Shown here one piece after another: positions 25,835 through 34,980 of a stretch of 64,000 nt of DNA. This DNA is from JALYUM01 sp036688685. Its GTDB lineage: Bacteria; Pseudomonadota; Gammaproteobacteria; Burkholderiales; Burkholderiaceae_D. The position numbers were made by a program, and so were the translations under genes. The notes under the pieces were generated by a model. The model ran no database searches. It was not told the origin of the DNA and worked only from the letters and a program-made list of their open reading frames with translations. Location of the stretch: assembly GCF_036688685.1 (NCBI RefSeq), contig NZ_JAQQPS010000012.1, positions 129,215 through 193,214 of the forward strand, written 5' to 3'. How positions within the stretch are numbered: the first letter of the stretch is position 1; every line of letters starts with the position of its first letter.

Positions 25835-27886
25835 ATGGCGACTCCCAATCCACCCTTATTGATCCGCAAGCGCAACGATGCCATTGCGAATTTTTCGACG
25901 CACAACATCATCGCCGCGCTGACGCGTGCCGGCGCCGCCAGCGGTGAATACGCCGCCGACACGGCGTTGGTTCTGGGCGGCACGACGCTGTCGCGCCTGG
26001 CCGCGCTGCCGACCGGCGCGCCACTCGATGTCGAGCTGATCCAGGACACGGTGGAGGCAGTCCTGTGGGACGCCGGGCATCGCCGCACGCTGCGCGCGTA
26101 TATCGTCTACCGCGAACAGCACCAGAAGCTGCGCCGCGACCGCTCGTCGCTGGTCGATGTCGCGTCGTCGATGAACGAGTACCTCGACCGCCAGGACTGG
26201 CGCGTCAACGCGAATGCCAACCAGGGCTATTCGCTGGGCGGCCTGATCCTCAATGTGTCCGGCAAGGTCATTGCGAACTACTGGCTCGACCATGTCTATC
26301 CACCCGAAGTCGGCCAGGCCCACCGCGACGCCGACCTGCACATCCACGACCTCGACATGCTGGCCGGTTACTGCGCCGGCTGGTCACTGCGCATGCTGCT
26401 CGCAGAAGGACTCAACGGCGTGCCGGGAAAGATCGAATCGGCGCCGCCGCGCCACATGTCGAGCGCGGTCGGGCAGATCGTCAATTTCCTCGGCACCCTG
26501 CAAAACGAGTGGGCCGGCGCCCAGGCCTTCAGTTCCTTCGACACCTACATGGCGCCCTTCGTGCGCAAGGACAATCTGCGCTATGACGAGGTGCGCCAAT
26601 ACATGCAGGAACTGATCTTCAACCTGAACGTCCCGTCGCGCTGGGGCACCCAGACGCCGTTCACCAACCTCACCTTCGACTGGGTCTGCCCGGAAGACCT
26701 GCGCGAGCAGGTGCCGATTGTCGCGGGCGAAGCGATGCCGTTCACGTATGGCGACCTGCAAGTGGAAATGGACCTGATCAACCGCGCCTACATTGACGTC
26801 ATGATGGGGGGCGATGCCAAGGGGCGCGTGTTCACGTTCCCGATCCCGACCTACAACATCACCGAAGACTTCGACTGGTACAGCCCGAACGCCGAGCTGC
26901 TGTTCCAAATGACGGCGCGCTACGGCCTGCCCTACTTCCAGAATTTCCTGAACTCCGAACTGAAACCGAACATGATCCGCTCAATGTGCTGCCGCCTGCA
27001 GCTTGACCTGCGCGAGCTGCTCAAGCGCGGCAACGGCCTGTTTGGCTCGGCCGAACAAACCGGCTCGCTCGGCGTGGTCACGATCAATTGCGCGCGCCTG
27101 GGCTACCTGCACCAGGGCGACGAGGCCGGTTTGCTCGCGGCGCTGGACCGCCTGCTCGACCTGGGCAAGCAAAGCCTGGAAATCAAGCGCAAGGTGATTC
27201 AAGGGCACATGGACAACGGTTTGTTCCCGTACACCAAACGCTACCTGGGCACGCTGCGCAACCATTTTTCGACGCTCGGCGTGAACGGTGTGAACGAGAT
27301 GCTGCGCAACTTCGACCCCCGCGGCAATGTCGAAATCACGACCACTGCTGGCCACGCCATGGCATTGCGCCTGCTCGACCATGTCCGCGCCCGCATGCGG
27401 CAATTCCAGGACGAGACCGGACACATGTACAACCTGGAGGCCACGCCCGCCGAAGGGACGACGTACCGCTTCGCCAGGGAAGACCGGAAACGTTACCCGG
27501 ACATCCTGCAAGCCGGCACGGTGGAACAGCCGTACTACACGAACTCGACGCAATTGCCGGTCGGTTACACGGACGACCCGTTCGAAGCGCTTGAGCAGCA
27601 GGATGCGCTGCAACGCAAATACACCGGCGGCACCGTGCTGCATTTGTACATGACGGAGGCACTGTCGAGCGCCGACGCCTGCCGCACGCTGGTCAAACGG
27701 GCGCTGAGCCGCTTCGGACTGCCTTACATCACCATCACGCCCACCTTTTCGATTTGCCCCAAGCATGGCTACCTGCACGGCAGCCATGCCTTCTGCCCCA
27801 AGTGCGACGCCGACCTGGTCGCGCGAAAGGCGCACACATCCGTTCCACCCAAGTTTGACATTAACAGCAACAAGGAAACCACATGA
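25835..27886 (+). CDS. nrdD: Anaerobic ribonucleoside-triphosphate reductase, main part (class III)
   Basis: 683 residues from the ATG at 25835, which has AGAGG upstream. An N-terminal ATP-cone (LLIRKRNDAIANFSTHNI) is followed by the ten-stranded barrel with conserved Cys in MIRSMCCRLQLD and VTINCARLG. A C-terminal zinc site has ICPKHGYLHGSHAFCPKC. The gene stops soon after the zinc site, so the glycyl-radical loop (normally about 60 residues further) is missing from this polypeptide. That loop is encoded by the next ORF, which overlaps the stop codon. Makes dNTPs without oxygen; needs NrdG. Confidence 0.93.
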   Translation: MATPNPPLLIRKRNDAIANFSTHNIIAALTRAGAASGEYAADTALVLGGTTLSRLAALPTGAPLDVELIQDTVEAVLWDAGHRRTLRAYIVYREQHQKLRRDRSSLVDVASSMNEYLDRQDWRVNANANQGYSLGGLILNVSGKVIANYWLDHVYPPEVGQAHRDADLHIHDLDMLAGYCAGWSLRMLLAEGLNGVPGKIESAPPRHMSSAVGQIVNFLGTLQNEWAGAQAFSSFDTYMAPFVRKDNLRYDEVRQYMQELIFNLNVPSRWGTQTPFTNLTFDWVCPEDLREQVPIVAGEAMPFTYGDLQVEMDLINRAYIDVMMGGDAKGRVFTFPIPTYNITEDFDWYSPNAELLFQMTARYGLPYFQNFLNSELKPNMIRSMCCRLQLDLRELLKRGNGLFGSAEQTGSLGVVTINCARLGYLHQGDEAGLLAALDRLLDLGKQSLEIKRKVIQGHMDNGLFPYTKRYLGTLRNHFSTLGVNGVNEMLRNFDPRGNVEITTTAGHAMALRLLDHVRARMRQFQDETGHMYNLEATPAEGTTYRFAREDRKRYPDILQAGTVEQPYYTNSTQLPVGYTDDPFEALEQQDALQRKYTGGTVLHLYMTEALSSADACRTLVKRALSRFGLPYITITPTFSICPKHGYLHGSHAFCPKCDADLVARKAHTSVPPKFDINSNKETT

Positions 27887-28077
27887 ACATTGCCATGACA
27901 ACCCAGCCGCTTGCGGTCGCCCCCGTGATCCTCCTCGATAGCGAGCGTCAGCCTTGCGAAATCTGGACCCGCGTGATGGGCTATCACCGTCCGCTGTCCT
28001 CGTTCAACATCGGCAAGCAAGGCGAGTTCCACGAACGAAAATACTTCCGTGAGCAACAGCTGGCAGCGGTCGGTTGA
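27883..28077 (+). CDS. Separate glycyl-radical domain of NrdD
   Basis: A 64-residue protein whose C-terminal half reads CEIWTRVMGYHRPLSSFN followed by IGKQGEFHERKYF. This is the glycyl-radical segment of class III reductases; Gly33 in RVMGY is the expected radical site. The N-terminal 20 residues are a loose linker. Its ATG overlaps the nrdD stop in an ATGA, which indicates translational coupling and equal production. It likely completes the NrdD active site as a second chain. A frameshifted single gene is less likely because of the clean overlap and the linker, but should be checked in relatives. Confidence 0.8.
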   Translation: MNIAMTTQPLAVAPVILLDSERQPCEIWTRVMGYHRPLSSFNIGKQGEFHERKYFREQQLAAVG

Positions 28078-28078
28078 C

Positions 28079-28786
28079 ATGGCCCCCCGTCAACTGCAAA
28101 TCGGCGGGGTTGCGCCGTTCAGCGCCACGGACTATCCGGGCCAGCTGGCGGCGGTGGTCTTCGTGAACGGATGCGCGTGGCGCTGCAGCTATTGCCACAA
28201 TCCCCATCTGCAATCGCGCAAGCAGCCCGCGCAAGTGTCATGGCGGGAGACGCGCGACTTCCTGGAAAGGCGCGTCGGCCTCCTCGACGCAGTGGTCTTC
28301 AGTGGCGGCGAGCCCACCACCGATCCGGCCTTGCCCGACGCGATTGCCGAAGTGCGTGCACTGGGCTTTCGCGTCGGCCTGCACACGGCCTGCATCTACC
28401 CCGACCGATTGGCCAGGGTGCTGCCGCTGCTCGACTGGATTGGTTTCGACATCAAGGCGCCCTTTTCCAGATATGCGGCCATCACCGGTGTGCGCAACAG
28501 TGGCGATCCGGCGCGAGCATGTGTACAGGCAATTATAGAGAGCGGCGTTGCCTATGAATGCCGGACCACCATTCACCCTTTTTTGCTGCCGCCTGAAGTG
28601 CTGCTCGATCTTGCGAGGACGCTGGCGGAGATGGGGGTGGCGAATTACGTGTTGCAGGAGTTTCGCGCGGTCGGGTGTGAGGATGCGGCGTTGAAGGCGG
28701 GTGCCGTGCATGGCTATCCAGATGCAGCGACTGTGGCGGAGGTTGCGCAGTTGTTTGGTCGGTTTGCTGTGCGTTGGGCGCATTGA
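28079..28786 (+). CDS. nrdG: Anaerobic ribonucleotide reductase activase
   Basis: A 235-residue radical SAM activase that makes the glycyl radical. Cluster motif CAWRCSYC near residue 33, then VFSGGEPTTDP. The ATG at 28079 follows the stop of the glycyl-radical ORF by one base; a GTG at 28049 inside that ORF is an alternative. It is longer than the E. coli enzyme and closer to the variants that accompany split or atypical NrdD. Confidence 0.92.
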   Translation: MAPRQLQIGGVAPFSATDYPGQLAAVVFVNGCAWRCSYCHNPHLQSRKQPAQVSWRETRDFLERRVGLLDAVVFSGGEPTTDPALPDAIAEVRALGFRVGLHTACIYPDRLARVLPLLDWIGFDIKAPFSRYAAITGVRNSGDPARACVQAIIESGVAYECRTTIHPFLLPPEVLLDLARTLAEMGVANYVLQEFRAVGCEDAALKAGAVHGYPDAATVAEVAQLFGRFAVRWAH

Positions 28787-28876
28787 GTGCAGAAATGGGA
28801 GATACGAAGCGCGCTCGGCGCGCTGCGCTGTGCGCGTTGCCATAGCAGATGGGCGATTCGGGGCGGGACGCGCCAA

Positions 28877-28908
28877 GACGCGCGAGCCATGCAGATGGCT
28901 CGCGCGTC
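28877..28908. repeat. Perfect 14-bp-stem hairpin after nrdG
   Basis: GACGCGCGAGCCAT and its exact complement are separated by the tetraloop GCAG. No T-run follows on either side. It lies 90 bp after nrdG, so it may protect the 3' end of the nrd transcript or be a REP-like element. Around it (28787-29127) no gene is seen. Confidence 0.6.
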
Positions 28909-28922
28909 TCCGCTGGCGCAAC

Positions 28923-28958
28923 AAATGAAAAAGCCACCCGAAGGTGGCTTTTTCATTT
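28923..28958. terminator. Strong bidirectional terminator
   Basis: A perfect 16-bp stem (AAATGAAAAAGCCACC with its complement) closed by CGAA, with A-runs and T-runs on both sides, so it can stop transcription from either direction. It ends nrdDG. It stands five bases from a copy of the tRNA-Ser 3' end, so it was probably the native terminator of tRNA-Ser before the island inserted. Confidence 0.85.
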
Positions 28959-28963
28959 AGTGC

Positions 28964-28977
28964 TGGCGGAGACGGTG
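28964..28977. other. Left attachment site of the genomic island (tRNA-Ser 3'-end copy)
   Basis: TGGCGGAGACGGTG is identical to the last 14 bases (with CCA) of tRNA-Ser(GCT) at 48124-48137, in the same orientation. This is the direct repeat expected when a P4-type integrase inserts into a tRNA 3' end. 19 kb of cargo lie between the copies. Confidence 0.8.
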
Positions 28978-29127
28978 TCTGTAGAAGTGCCCTCGAACGA
29001 TCACAGCCTGCTGCGGACTACCCACCACCTTTATGGACCTAAAATTCTAGATGAGTCGCGCGCATCTAATTTGTAAACAAGCATTAGGTTCACGTTTCGG
29101 CTGGAATAATAACCCTCACTCCAGCGT

Positions 29128-30063
29128 CTAAGACACATCCCAATCTGCCAGCCTTGCTTCACCAATCTGGTAGAACTGTTTTACCAGCTTCACGTACTCC
29201 AGAAAATCCCGGTTCTCGGTGGCCAGCCGGTTGGCCATGTCCCAATCGATCTCGTCCCTTTCACGGGCTGGAATCAACACCTGACTTTCTGCCGGGTTGT
29301 CGGCATCCAGTTTGATCAGGCCGATGCCGTGCGCAGCGAACAGCATTCGCAGCTCCTTGAGCGTATCTTGGCCCTCGATCTCCGCCGCGACCAGATAGCC
29401 GAAGTTCGCCCACGACGAGTTGGAAACCGCCTGGAAAAAGCACTCGCGCACGTTCGACCGATTGATCAACAACTTGGCCTCAAACGACCACAGCTTGGTG
29501 CGTTTGTCGGAGTACTGATTCACGCAGTCCCGCACCTCCTGGTGCCACTCGGCGCCCAGGTCCTCCATCCCGACCACGTCCGGGTATAGCCAGCGGTTGC
29601 CGTTTGGCCCGCGCTTGTTCGATGAACGCTTTTCGTCAATGCGCTTCGAGTAGACGCCAAATTCTTCCCACAGATACAGCGAGAGCAGCGGATACATGGC
29701 GTACTCGCCGAGCGTGGAATCGCTACTATCGGCCAACGGAACGACGACCACGCTCTCAGCCGCAGCGACTTCGGCGACGTCCGACTTCTCTGTGTAGTAA
29801 TACTTGCGCGGTCGACCTTCAGTGGTCTTCAACTCAGGGTGCCGTTTTTGTAAACGGGGGCGCTGCGAGCTGATCTCAGCGACTAACTGTTGCACCAAAT
29901 CACCATCAGTTTTGATGTAGTCACTGCGACTATTCGACTTCTTCTCCTGGCACTCACCAGGATATGTGCTAAAAATCCATTCAGCAATCTGCCTTGCCGT
30001 CAGCTTCTCTTCGGCACGTGATCTCAAGCAATGGAGTACGGCTTTTGCCAGATTCAAGGCCAT
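29128..30063 (-). CDS. HrgA/COG2958-like protein: HTH plus restriction-type domain
   Basis: A 311-residue protein. The first 90 residues form a HARE-type winged helix (VLHCLRSRAEEKLTARQIAEWIF) with a basic GRPRKYYY end. The rest has a nuclease-like core: YPDVVGMEDLG, then LWSFEAKLLINRSNVRECFFQAVSNSSWANFGYLV. The E-x-K in FEAKL after an upstream PDV fits a PD-(D/E)xK site. Last gene of the defence series, 49 bp after the kinase. Predicted DNA-targeting nuclease or DNA-binding factor; the assignment to HrgA-type proteins is from memory of the family. Confidence 0.6.
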   Translation of the reverse strand: MALNLAKAVLHCLRSRAEEKLTARQIAEWIFSTYPGECQEKKSNSRSDYIKTDGDLVQQLVAEISSQRPRLQKRHPELKTTEGRPRKYYYTEKSDVAEVAAAESVVVVPLADSSDSTLGEYAMYPLLSLYLWEEFGVYSKRIDEKRSSNKRGPNGNRWLYPDVVGMEDLGAEWHQEVRDCVNQYSDKRTKLWSFEAKLLINRSNVRECFFQAVSNSSWANFGYLVAAEIEGQDTLKELRMLFAAHGIGLIKLDADNPAESQVLIPARERDEIDWDMANRLATENRDFLEYVKLVKQFYQIGEARLADWDVS

Positions 30064-30112
30064 TTTTCGCCTCTCGGCGTCACGTGGACATCTTCGATGT
30101 CGAACCCACCAG

Positions 30113-31585
30113 TTACCATAGTCCTAGCCCCTGGTAACGTTCCCGCTTAGCTTCCAATTCCATCGAGTTATTGATTACCCGTAAAGCGTGCTTTAAATAT
30201 CCTGCAGCCGCAGAATAGTCCCGCATTTGCTCGCAAACTTGAATTAGCCGGATTAGAACTTGCGGTTTGCTCGGGGACTTCCTATTGATCGCTTCAAGTG
30301 CTGCGCGAGCCCCCGAAAAATTGGCCTCCAAGCCAAACAGCGTCGCTCGCAAGAAATCAAGTTCTAACGATTCGCCTTCCTGATTTTCGGCATCTTGAAT
30401 GAGATTTTTTGCGGGATCGATTTTACGAAGCGTCAGGAATGCCTTAATACCAAGCAGCCGGATCAACTGTTGATCGTTTCCCTGCAAGACGATCTTGTAT
30501 CCTCGATGGAATACTTTTTCGAACTCAAACAGCCTGTTTGCGCGATAGAGCGCATTGAGCTGTTGCAACAACGCCGCGGAATCGCCAGTGCGGGCAAACT
30601 CATCCCCCGCTAGTCCTGCCGCCTTTAGGTAGTCTTTTGTCTCCAGAGCCTTGACCACTGATGCCGACCAATCAACCGAAACCTGCCCACCAAAAGACGT
30701 TATGGAATAATGCGGAGCATTTAATTGATGTTGCCTTGCCTGCTCAAAAACGCTGCGGAGCGATGCAATATCGTGATATCGATCGGAAGGGACTCTCTGC
30801 ATGCACTTAAGGATCAGCTCATCAATTATGGGCACGATGTTAGCGTTGATTTCGCTGGGGCGCTTGAATGGTGCATGGCGACGAACTTGAGAGGGCGTGT
30901 CATGAGGGAGTTGCCCCGTTAACAGCTGGTACAAGAGAACGCCTAGGCTGTAGATGTCGCCTCGCAGCAAGTCATCAAAAGTTCCCTTGCGCGAAACACT
31001 GTCAGAAAACTCTGGCGCAGCGTACAGAACAGTGCCGCCGTTCTCTCTGGTTCGAACATAAATTTCTTCGGGCAGAGCGGAGCTCCCAAAGTCAGTCAAC
31101 TTCACCAAATCTCCGGCACCCACGAGAATATTGTGCGGCTTGATATCTCCATGTGAGATAGGTATTGGCAACATCGCCAAAAAACCAACCGCATCGAGCA
31201 CCTGCGCGTAGATGTTAAACAGCCGCTCAAACGTGTTGCCGAAGTTTTGGCTTCGTTGCTCCAGTTTTTGGGCAAGGCTTTGGCTCGGAAAGTACTCCAT
31301 TTCAATGAAGAACCATTCGTTCTCCGGCGGAATTCTCCCCATATCGCAAATCCGAACGATATTGGGATGTGGATCTAATGTGAGTAGCTCTTTGCCTTCG
31401 GAAAGTAGGCGATCATCTTTTGTGAGGTCTTTCGGAATCTTCACTGCGACGATTGTGCCGTCCGATAGCCTCTCCGCCCGCCATACCCAACCATGACTGC
31501 CGTCGCCGAGGCATTCGAGTAACAGATATCTATCCCCTAAATGCTTATTGGTTCCCGGCAGAAAGTGTGCGGACTTAATATTCAC
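30113..31585 (-). CDS. Serine/threonine protein kinase with C-terminal helical repeats
   Basis: A Hanks-type kinase of 490 residues. Gly-rich loop LGDGSHGWVW, Lys49 in VAVKIPK, catalytic HGDIKPHN, KLTDFGSS and YAAPEF are all present, so it should be active. The HRD Arg is replaced by Gly. The C-terminal half is a TPR-like helical array (SAALLQQLNALYRANRLFEF and following). No membrane helix. The GTG start at 31585 is chosen because it forms a GTGA overlap with the upstream stop and has AAAGG before it. Likely signalling switch of the defence system. Confidence 0.85.
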   Translation of the reverse strand: MNIKSAHFLPGTNKHLGDRYLLLECLGDGSHGWVWRAERLSDGTIVAVKIPKDLTKDDRLLSEGKELLTLDPHPNIVRICDMGRIPPENEWFFIEMEYFPSQSLAQKLEQRSQNFGNTFERLFNIYAQVLDAVGFLAMLPIPISHGDIKPHNILVGAGDLVKLTDFGSSALPEEIYVRTRENGGTVLYAAPEFSDSVSRKGTFDDLLRGDIYSLGVLLYQLLTGQLPHDTPSQVRRHAPFKRPSEINANIVPIIDELILKCMQRVPSDRYHDIASLRSVFEQARQHQLNAPHYSITSFGGQVSVDWSASVVKALETKDYLKAAGLAGDEFARTGDSAALLQQLNALYRANRLFEFEKVFHRGYKIVLQGNDQQLIRLLGIKAFLTLRKIDPAKNLIQDAENQEGESLELDFLRATLFGLEANFSGARAALEAINRKSPSKPQVLIRLIQVCEQMRDYSAAAGYLKHALRVINNSMELEAKRERYQGLGLW

Positions 31586-32160
31586 ATCAACCTTTCGCAG
31601 CGAATCTGTTTGAGAAGCAGAGTTCCGCCGCACTCAATTTCGAAAATAAACCTGCTAAACAGAACCGCTGTATTTCTCAGTGGCGGCACCTGCGCACCAA
31701 CCGACGATTTGAAGCCTTGTCGGCATCGCTGTACAAACCCGTCTTTATTTGGCGCAGATACAACTCCTTTGTTCCATGCCGAAAGAATCAGAACAGAAGG
31801 GGCATCCCCCCACCTCAAGGATGCTTCAAGTAAATTACAAATCTTCTCATCGAGTTTTTTGTGCCCCCGGTCAGTTCCATCGAAGCGTTCGAACTCAATC
31901 AAGACATCAGGCGTGCGTTGGGTTCGACTAAACCAGGTAGAGTCGGCCCGAATGTCCGCGCCATGCGTCATCGGCACCGGACACTCTGACACCGCCATGT
32001 AGCCTATATGAGATCCTAGCTCATTCCATGCACTGCAACCCAAGCTGTGGATTAAGACGTCCTCGTCGCGCACACCCCAGGTAGACAGCATGGGGTAACT
32101 GCGATCGACAAATTCCAATGAGGACATTTCGGCACAAATACGCTCTGTGAGGTCAGTCAC
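31582..32160 (-). CDS. Unknown 192-aa protein, possible PD-(D/E)xK-type nuclease
   Basis: No clear family. A GTG start at 32160 is favoured: GGGGGAG lies 5 bases upstream and it overlaps the HerA stop by 8 bp. The middle reads HGADIRADSTWF, then PDVLIEFERFDGTDRGHKKL and PSVLILSAW. This strand order with acidic residues and a following Lys is compatible with a restriction-type fold, though the motif Lys is Arg in FER. Flanked on both sides by overlapping genes, so it belongs to the same complex or pathway. Confidence 0.55.
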   Translation of the reverse strand: MTDLTERICAEMSSLEFVDRSYPMLSTWGVRDEDVLIHSLGCSAWNELGSHIGYMAVSECPVPMTHGADIRADSTWFSRTQRTPDVLIEFERFDGTDRGHKKLDEKICNLLEASLRWGDAPSVLILSAWNKGVVSAPNKDGFVQRCRQGFKSSVGAQVPPLRNTAVLFSRFIFEIECGGTLLLKQIRCERLM

Positions 32161-33838
32161 CAAAACTCCCCCAAACTCGCAGCACCTCAGGCGATTCACC
32201 GCCATGTATTAGTGCCTTACCTCCAACCTTGACCAGTAATGGCGCAGGAATTGATCGCCCACATACCAATGCCTCACCCGTTGATAAGTTCGGCAACTCG
32301 TCCAAGTCCGCCTTGCTTACCATGTCAGATGCTTTTGCGATAAATCGCTGGTCGTCCGGATTCTTTAGGCGCATGGTGATCAGGGTGTTGCATTGCGATG
32401 TCACGTCCGCGTCCAGCTTTGATGGACGTTGGCTAACGATGGCAAAGCCCACGCCGAACTTGCGACCTTCGCCAGCAATTTTCTTGATGATTCGGTGACT
32501 GACCGCATTTCCGCCTGCGGGCGCGAAATTATGACCTTCTTCGTAAACCAAGAAACAAGGGCGAAGCGGATCTGTCTTGCTGGAAGCTGCGCGCAAAATC
32601 TCACTCGAAAGCAGCGCGCAGATTACCTGTTTAGCCGTATCACTCAGCCCTTGCAGATCGATCACAACGAGTCGCCCTTGTTTATTCGAAGGACGTCCAA
32701 CCATATTGTATATGTCTGTCGGAGCTGACATAGCAGCAGAGTAGAAGCTTTGCGCCTCGTTGAGTACCCGCGACAGCTTCATTGATGTCACCGCAGCACT
32801 ACGGCCATTCAATGCTTTGCCTTCCGCTTCAGAAAGGTCGTCCCACTCGCGTAACTCTTCGATGCCATCTCCGAGGAGATGTCGAAGGCGATTGATGTCC
32901 CGTGGTTCGGTCTTGTCTGCCGTCCGCCAATAGCGCAAAGCAACATCAAGCACACGCTGCTGTGGCTCGGTAAGCCCGGGCAGAATCTCTGCCACATCAT
33001 CCATCTCAAAGTGATCGAACTGCAGCGCAAGCTGGGTGTTCTTGCCAGCGTACTTGTGTTTGAACGATTCATTTTGTGGCGTGTAAACATGTATGCCAGC
33101 TCCGGCTTCCTGCAATCGTTCGAAGGTTTCGCGGATTTTGGGAAGCGCCGTACGATCGCGTCCGTCTTCGCTCTCCGACAGGCCTCCCGAGAAATTCAAT
33201 TGCCCCTTCGCCAGGGCCTTTCCATACTCTCCATGGGGATCGAAAACAACAACGGTTCCATTGTTCAGTGCAACCAAGCGTTCAATGATACGGCCGACAG
33301 TATAGGACTTACCCGATCCCGTCATCGCCAATACAGCCATGTGCTCAGTGACCAGTTTGTTTACATCCAAAAAAACCGGGACCGTGTTTTCGCCGCGCTC
33401 ATAGCCAACAAGATTTCCGAGGTGTAAACTGGTGTGTTCGTTAAACTCGTAGAAGTCGCTTAGAAATTGGAAATCGACCGTTTCAACGGCGGCACCTGGA
33501 TCTAGAGGACGGCGTGGAATTTTTATCTGGCGAGATACAGGATCGCGGTAGCCGACCAGCGCGACATTTGCGTAGAGATTCTCGCCTGTGACACTTGCAC
33601 CGGGGAGCAACTCGAGTTCAGTCACGCCATCACCAAATCCAGCGTTGAACAGCATATTGGTTCGGGTAATTTTGGTGACTCGCCCAAGCACCGGCACAAT
33701 GCTTTCATCCGCGCGCTCCTGATGCATGATGCGGACAAACTCTCCTCGACGTATAGAAAAGGAATCCTGAACCACCATCGTCAGCTGTGCTGCGTCACCA
33801 GTGTTACCAACCAGCTTTCCAAGTACTTTGTGTTTCAT
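32153..33838 (-). CDS. HerA-type hexameric ATPase/DNA translocase
   Basis: A 561-residue FtsK/HerA ATPase. An N-terminal HAS barrel (about 1-110) is followed by Walker A AMTGSGKSYTVG at about 171-179 and Walker B PCFLVYEEGHNFAP near 425. Then QCNTLITMRLKNPDDQRFI is typical of HerA. It overlaps the NurA-like gene by 4 bp. HerA and NurA form a DNA-resecting motor-nuclease in archaea and in several bacterial defence systems. Confidence 0.88.
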   Translation of the reverse strand: MKHKVLGKLVGNTGDAAQLTMVVQDSFSIRRGEFVRIMHQERADESIVPVLGRVTKITRTNMLFNAGFGDGVTELELLPGASVTGENLYANVALVGYRDPVSRQIKIPRRPLDPGAAVETVDFQFLSDFYEFNEHTSLHLGNLVGYERGENTVPVFLDVNKLVTEHMAVLAMTGSGKSYTVGRIIERLVALNNGTVVVFDPHGEYGKALAKGQLNFSGGLSESEDGRDRTALPKIRETFERLQEAGAGIHVYTPQNESFKHKYAGKNTQLALQFDHFEMDDVAEILPGLTEPQQRVLDVALRYWRTADKTEPRDINRLRHLLGDGIEELREWDDLSEAEGKALNGRSAAVTSMKLSRVLNEAQSFYSAAMSAPTDIYNMVGRPSNKQGRLVVIDLQGLSDTAKQVICALLSSEILRAASSKTDPLRPCFLVYEEGHNFAPAGGNAVSHRIIKKIAGEGRKFGVGFAIVSQRPSKLDADVTSQCNTLITMRLKNPDDQRFIAKASDMVSKADLDELPNLSTGEALVCGRSIPAPLLVKVGGKALIHGGESPEVLRVWGSFGD

Positions 33839-34977
33839 GATTCAAACCCTTCATCAAGACCGGACAACCACGTGCTTTCCACGTCGTTACTGCGCAATGC
33901 TTCATTTAACCCCTGCTGGTAATAGGCAGAGAACTTTTCGAGAATATTAAGTTGCTGCCGACTTAGCAACTGCGGAAGTGGCATGGCTTTCTTCTGGCTC
34001 TGCATATCCAGAATCATCAATCGCGATGAAACGGTGTCCAGCAAAGCAGAATTCCAGTCGGACTCTTCGCCAGCCAACTGAGCCATTTTTATTTGACTTG
34101 CGCGAGCGCTGCGAAAGTGAAAACCGATAACGCCTTGGGTTACCTCACTAGCGGGCTCCATTCTAGAGCGATTCTCGGTCATCCGAAAAGCGATAGTTCG
34201 GTTGAAATTGCCCAATATTCCATTGATAAAACGCGTATCACCAATGCCGCTCAGCCGACTTTCCAGGCCTTCGAGCATGGCGGCCGATTCCGGTGCAAAG
34301 CCATCGGTGGTCAAAATATGCTTGCGGCCTTCTTCAGTTCGCAAATCTTGACGAGCGATACTAACAATCGCGGAGAAGCGCTCAGCCAGAATACTGACGA
34401 GCACAGGACCTTCCTGATTCCATGGAAACAGGGTTTTCCGGTTGTTCTGCCAAAACTTTTCGATAACGTCTCTGGTCTTTTCAAACTCTGCCCAATGCCG
34501 CACATTGCGCTTCAGGGGAATCATCTCCCGATCAATGAAAAGCGGCGTATCGATCAGAATCAGGTTGGCAGAAACACCCTGCTGCAACAGCCGATCTACC
34601 AGGGCATAACAGTGTCTCATCTCCACCAAGTCCAGGCGTTTTCTCTGCGCTTCGAAATCGATGTCGTCCAGCTCGGAGACTGAATCAGTCCCAGCCGTAC
34701 TGACCTTATTGTCCTGAATCGTTAAATCCGTCCGCACAGCTGCGGATGCGTAGATAAAGCCACCCAGAGCACGGTGAATACATGAGTGACTCGCAATGCC
34801 GGAGACCGTGAGATTGACGACAGATGGCCGCTTGACTGCCTTAATTAAACCGGCATCTCGAAATAAGGGGGCTACTTGCTCAATATCTCGAATCTGTTTA
34901 AGTAAGCGCCCGGCACTGCCTGGCAATCTCAGCTGACAATCAATAGCCAATGCTTGCGCAAGATTTGTTGTTTTCAT
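33835..34977 (-). CDS. NurA-like protein, partner of HerA
   Basis: A 380-residue protein. VNLTVSGIASHSCIHRALGG and LILIDTPLFIDREM occur at the places of the two NurA catalytic strands. The second Asp is kept; the first, normally in a VDGS context, is replaced (VSGIASH). It may be a diverged NurA with altered or lost nuclease activity. The gene pair order and the 4-bp overlap with herA support the assignment, which is otherwise remote. Confidence 0.55.
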   Translation of the reverse strand: MKTTNLAQALAIDCQLRLPGSAGRLLKQIRDIEQVAPLFRDAGLIKAVKRPSVVNLTVSGIASHSCIHRALGGFIYASAAVRTDLTIQDNKVSTAGTDSVSELDDIDFEAQRKRLDLVEMRHCYALVDRLLQQGVSANLILIDTPLFIDREMIPLKRNVRHWAEFEKTRDVIEKFWQNNRKTLFPWNQEGPVLVSILAERFSAIVSIARQDLRTEEGRKHILTTDGFAPESAAMLEGLESRLSGIGDTRFINGILGNFNRTIAFRMTENRSRMEPASEVTQGVIGFHFRSARASQIKMAQLAGEESDWNSALLDTVSSRLMILDMQSQKKAMPLPQLLSRQQLNILEKFSAYYQQGLNEALRSNDVESTWLSGLDEGFES

Positions 34978-34980
34978 TGG

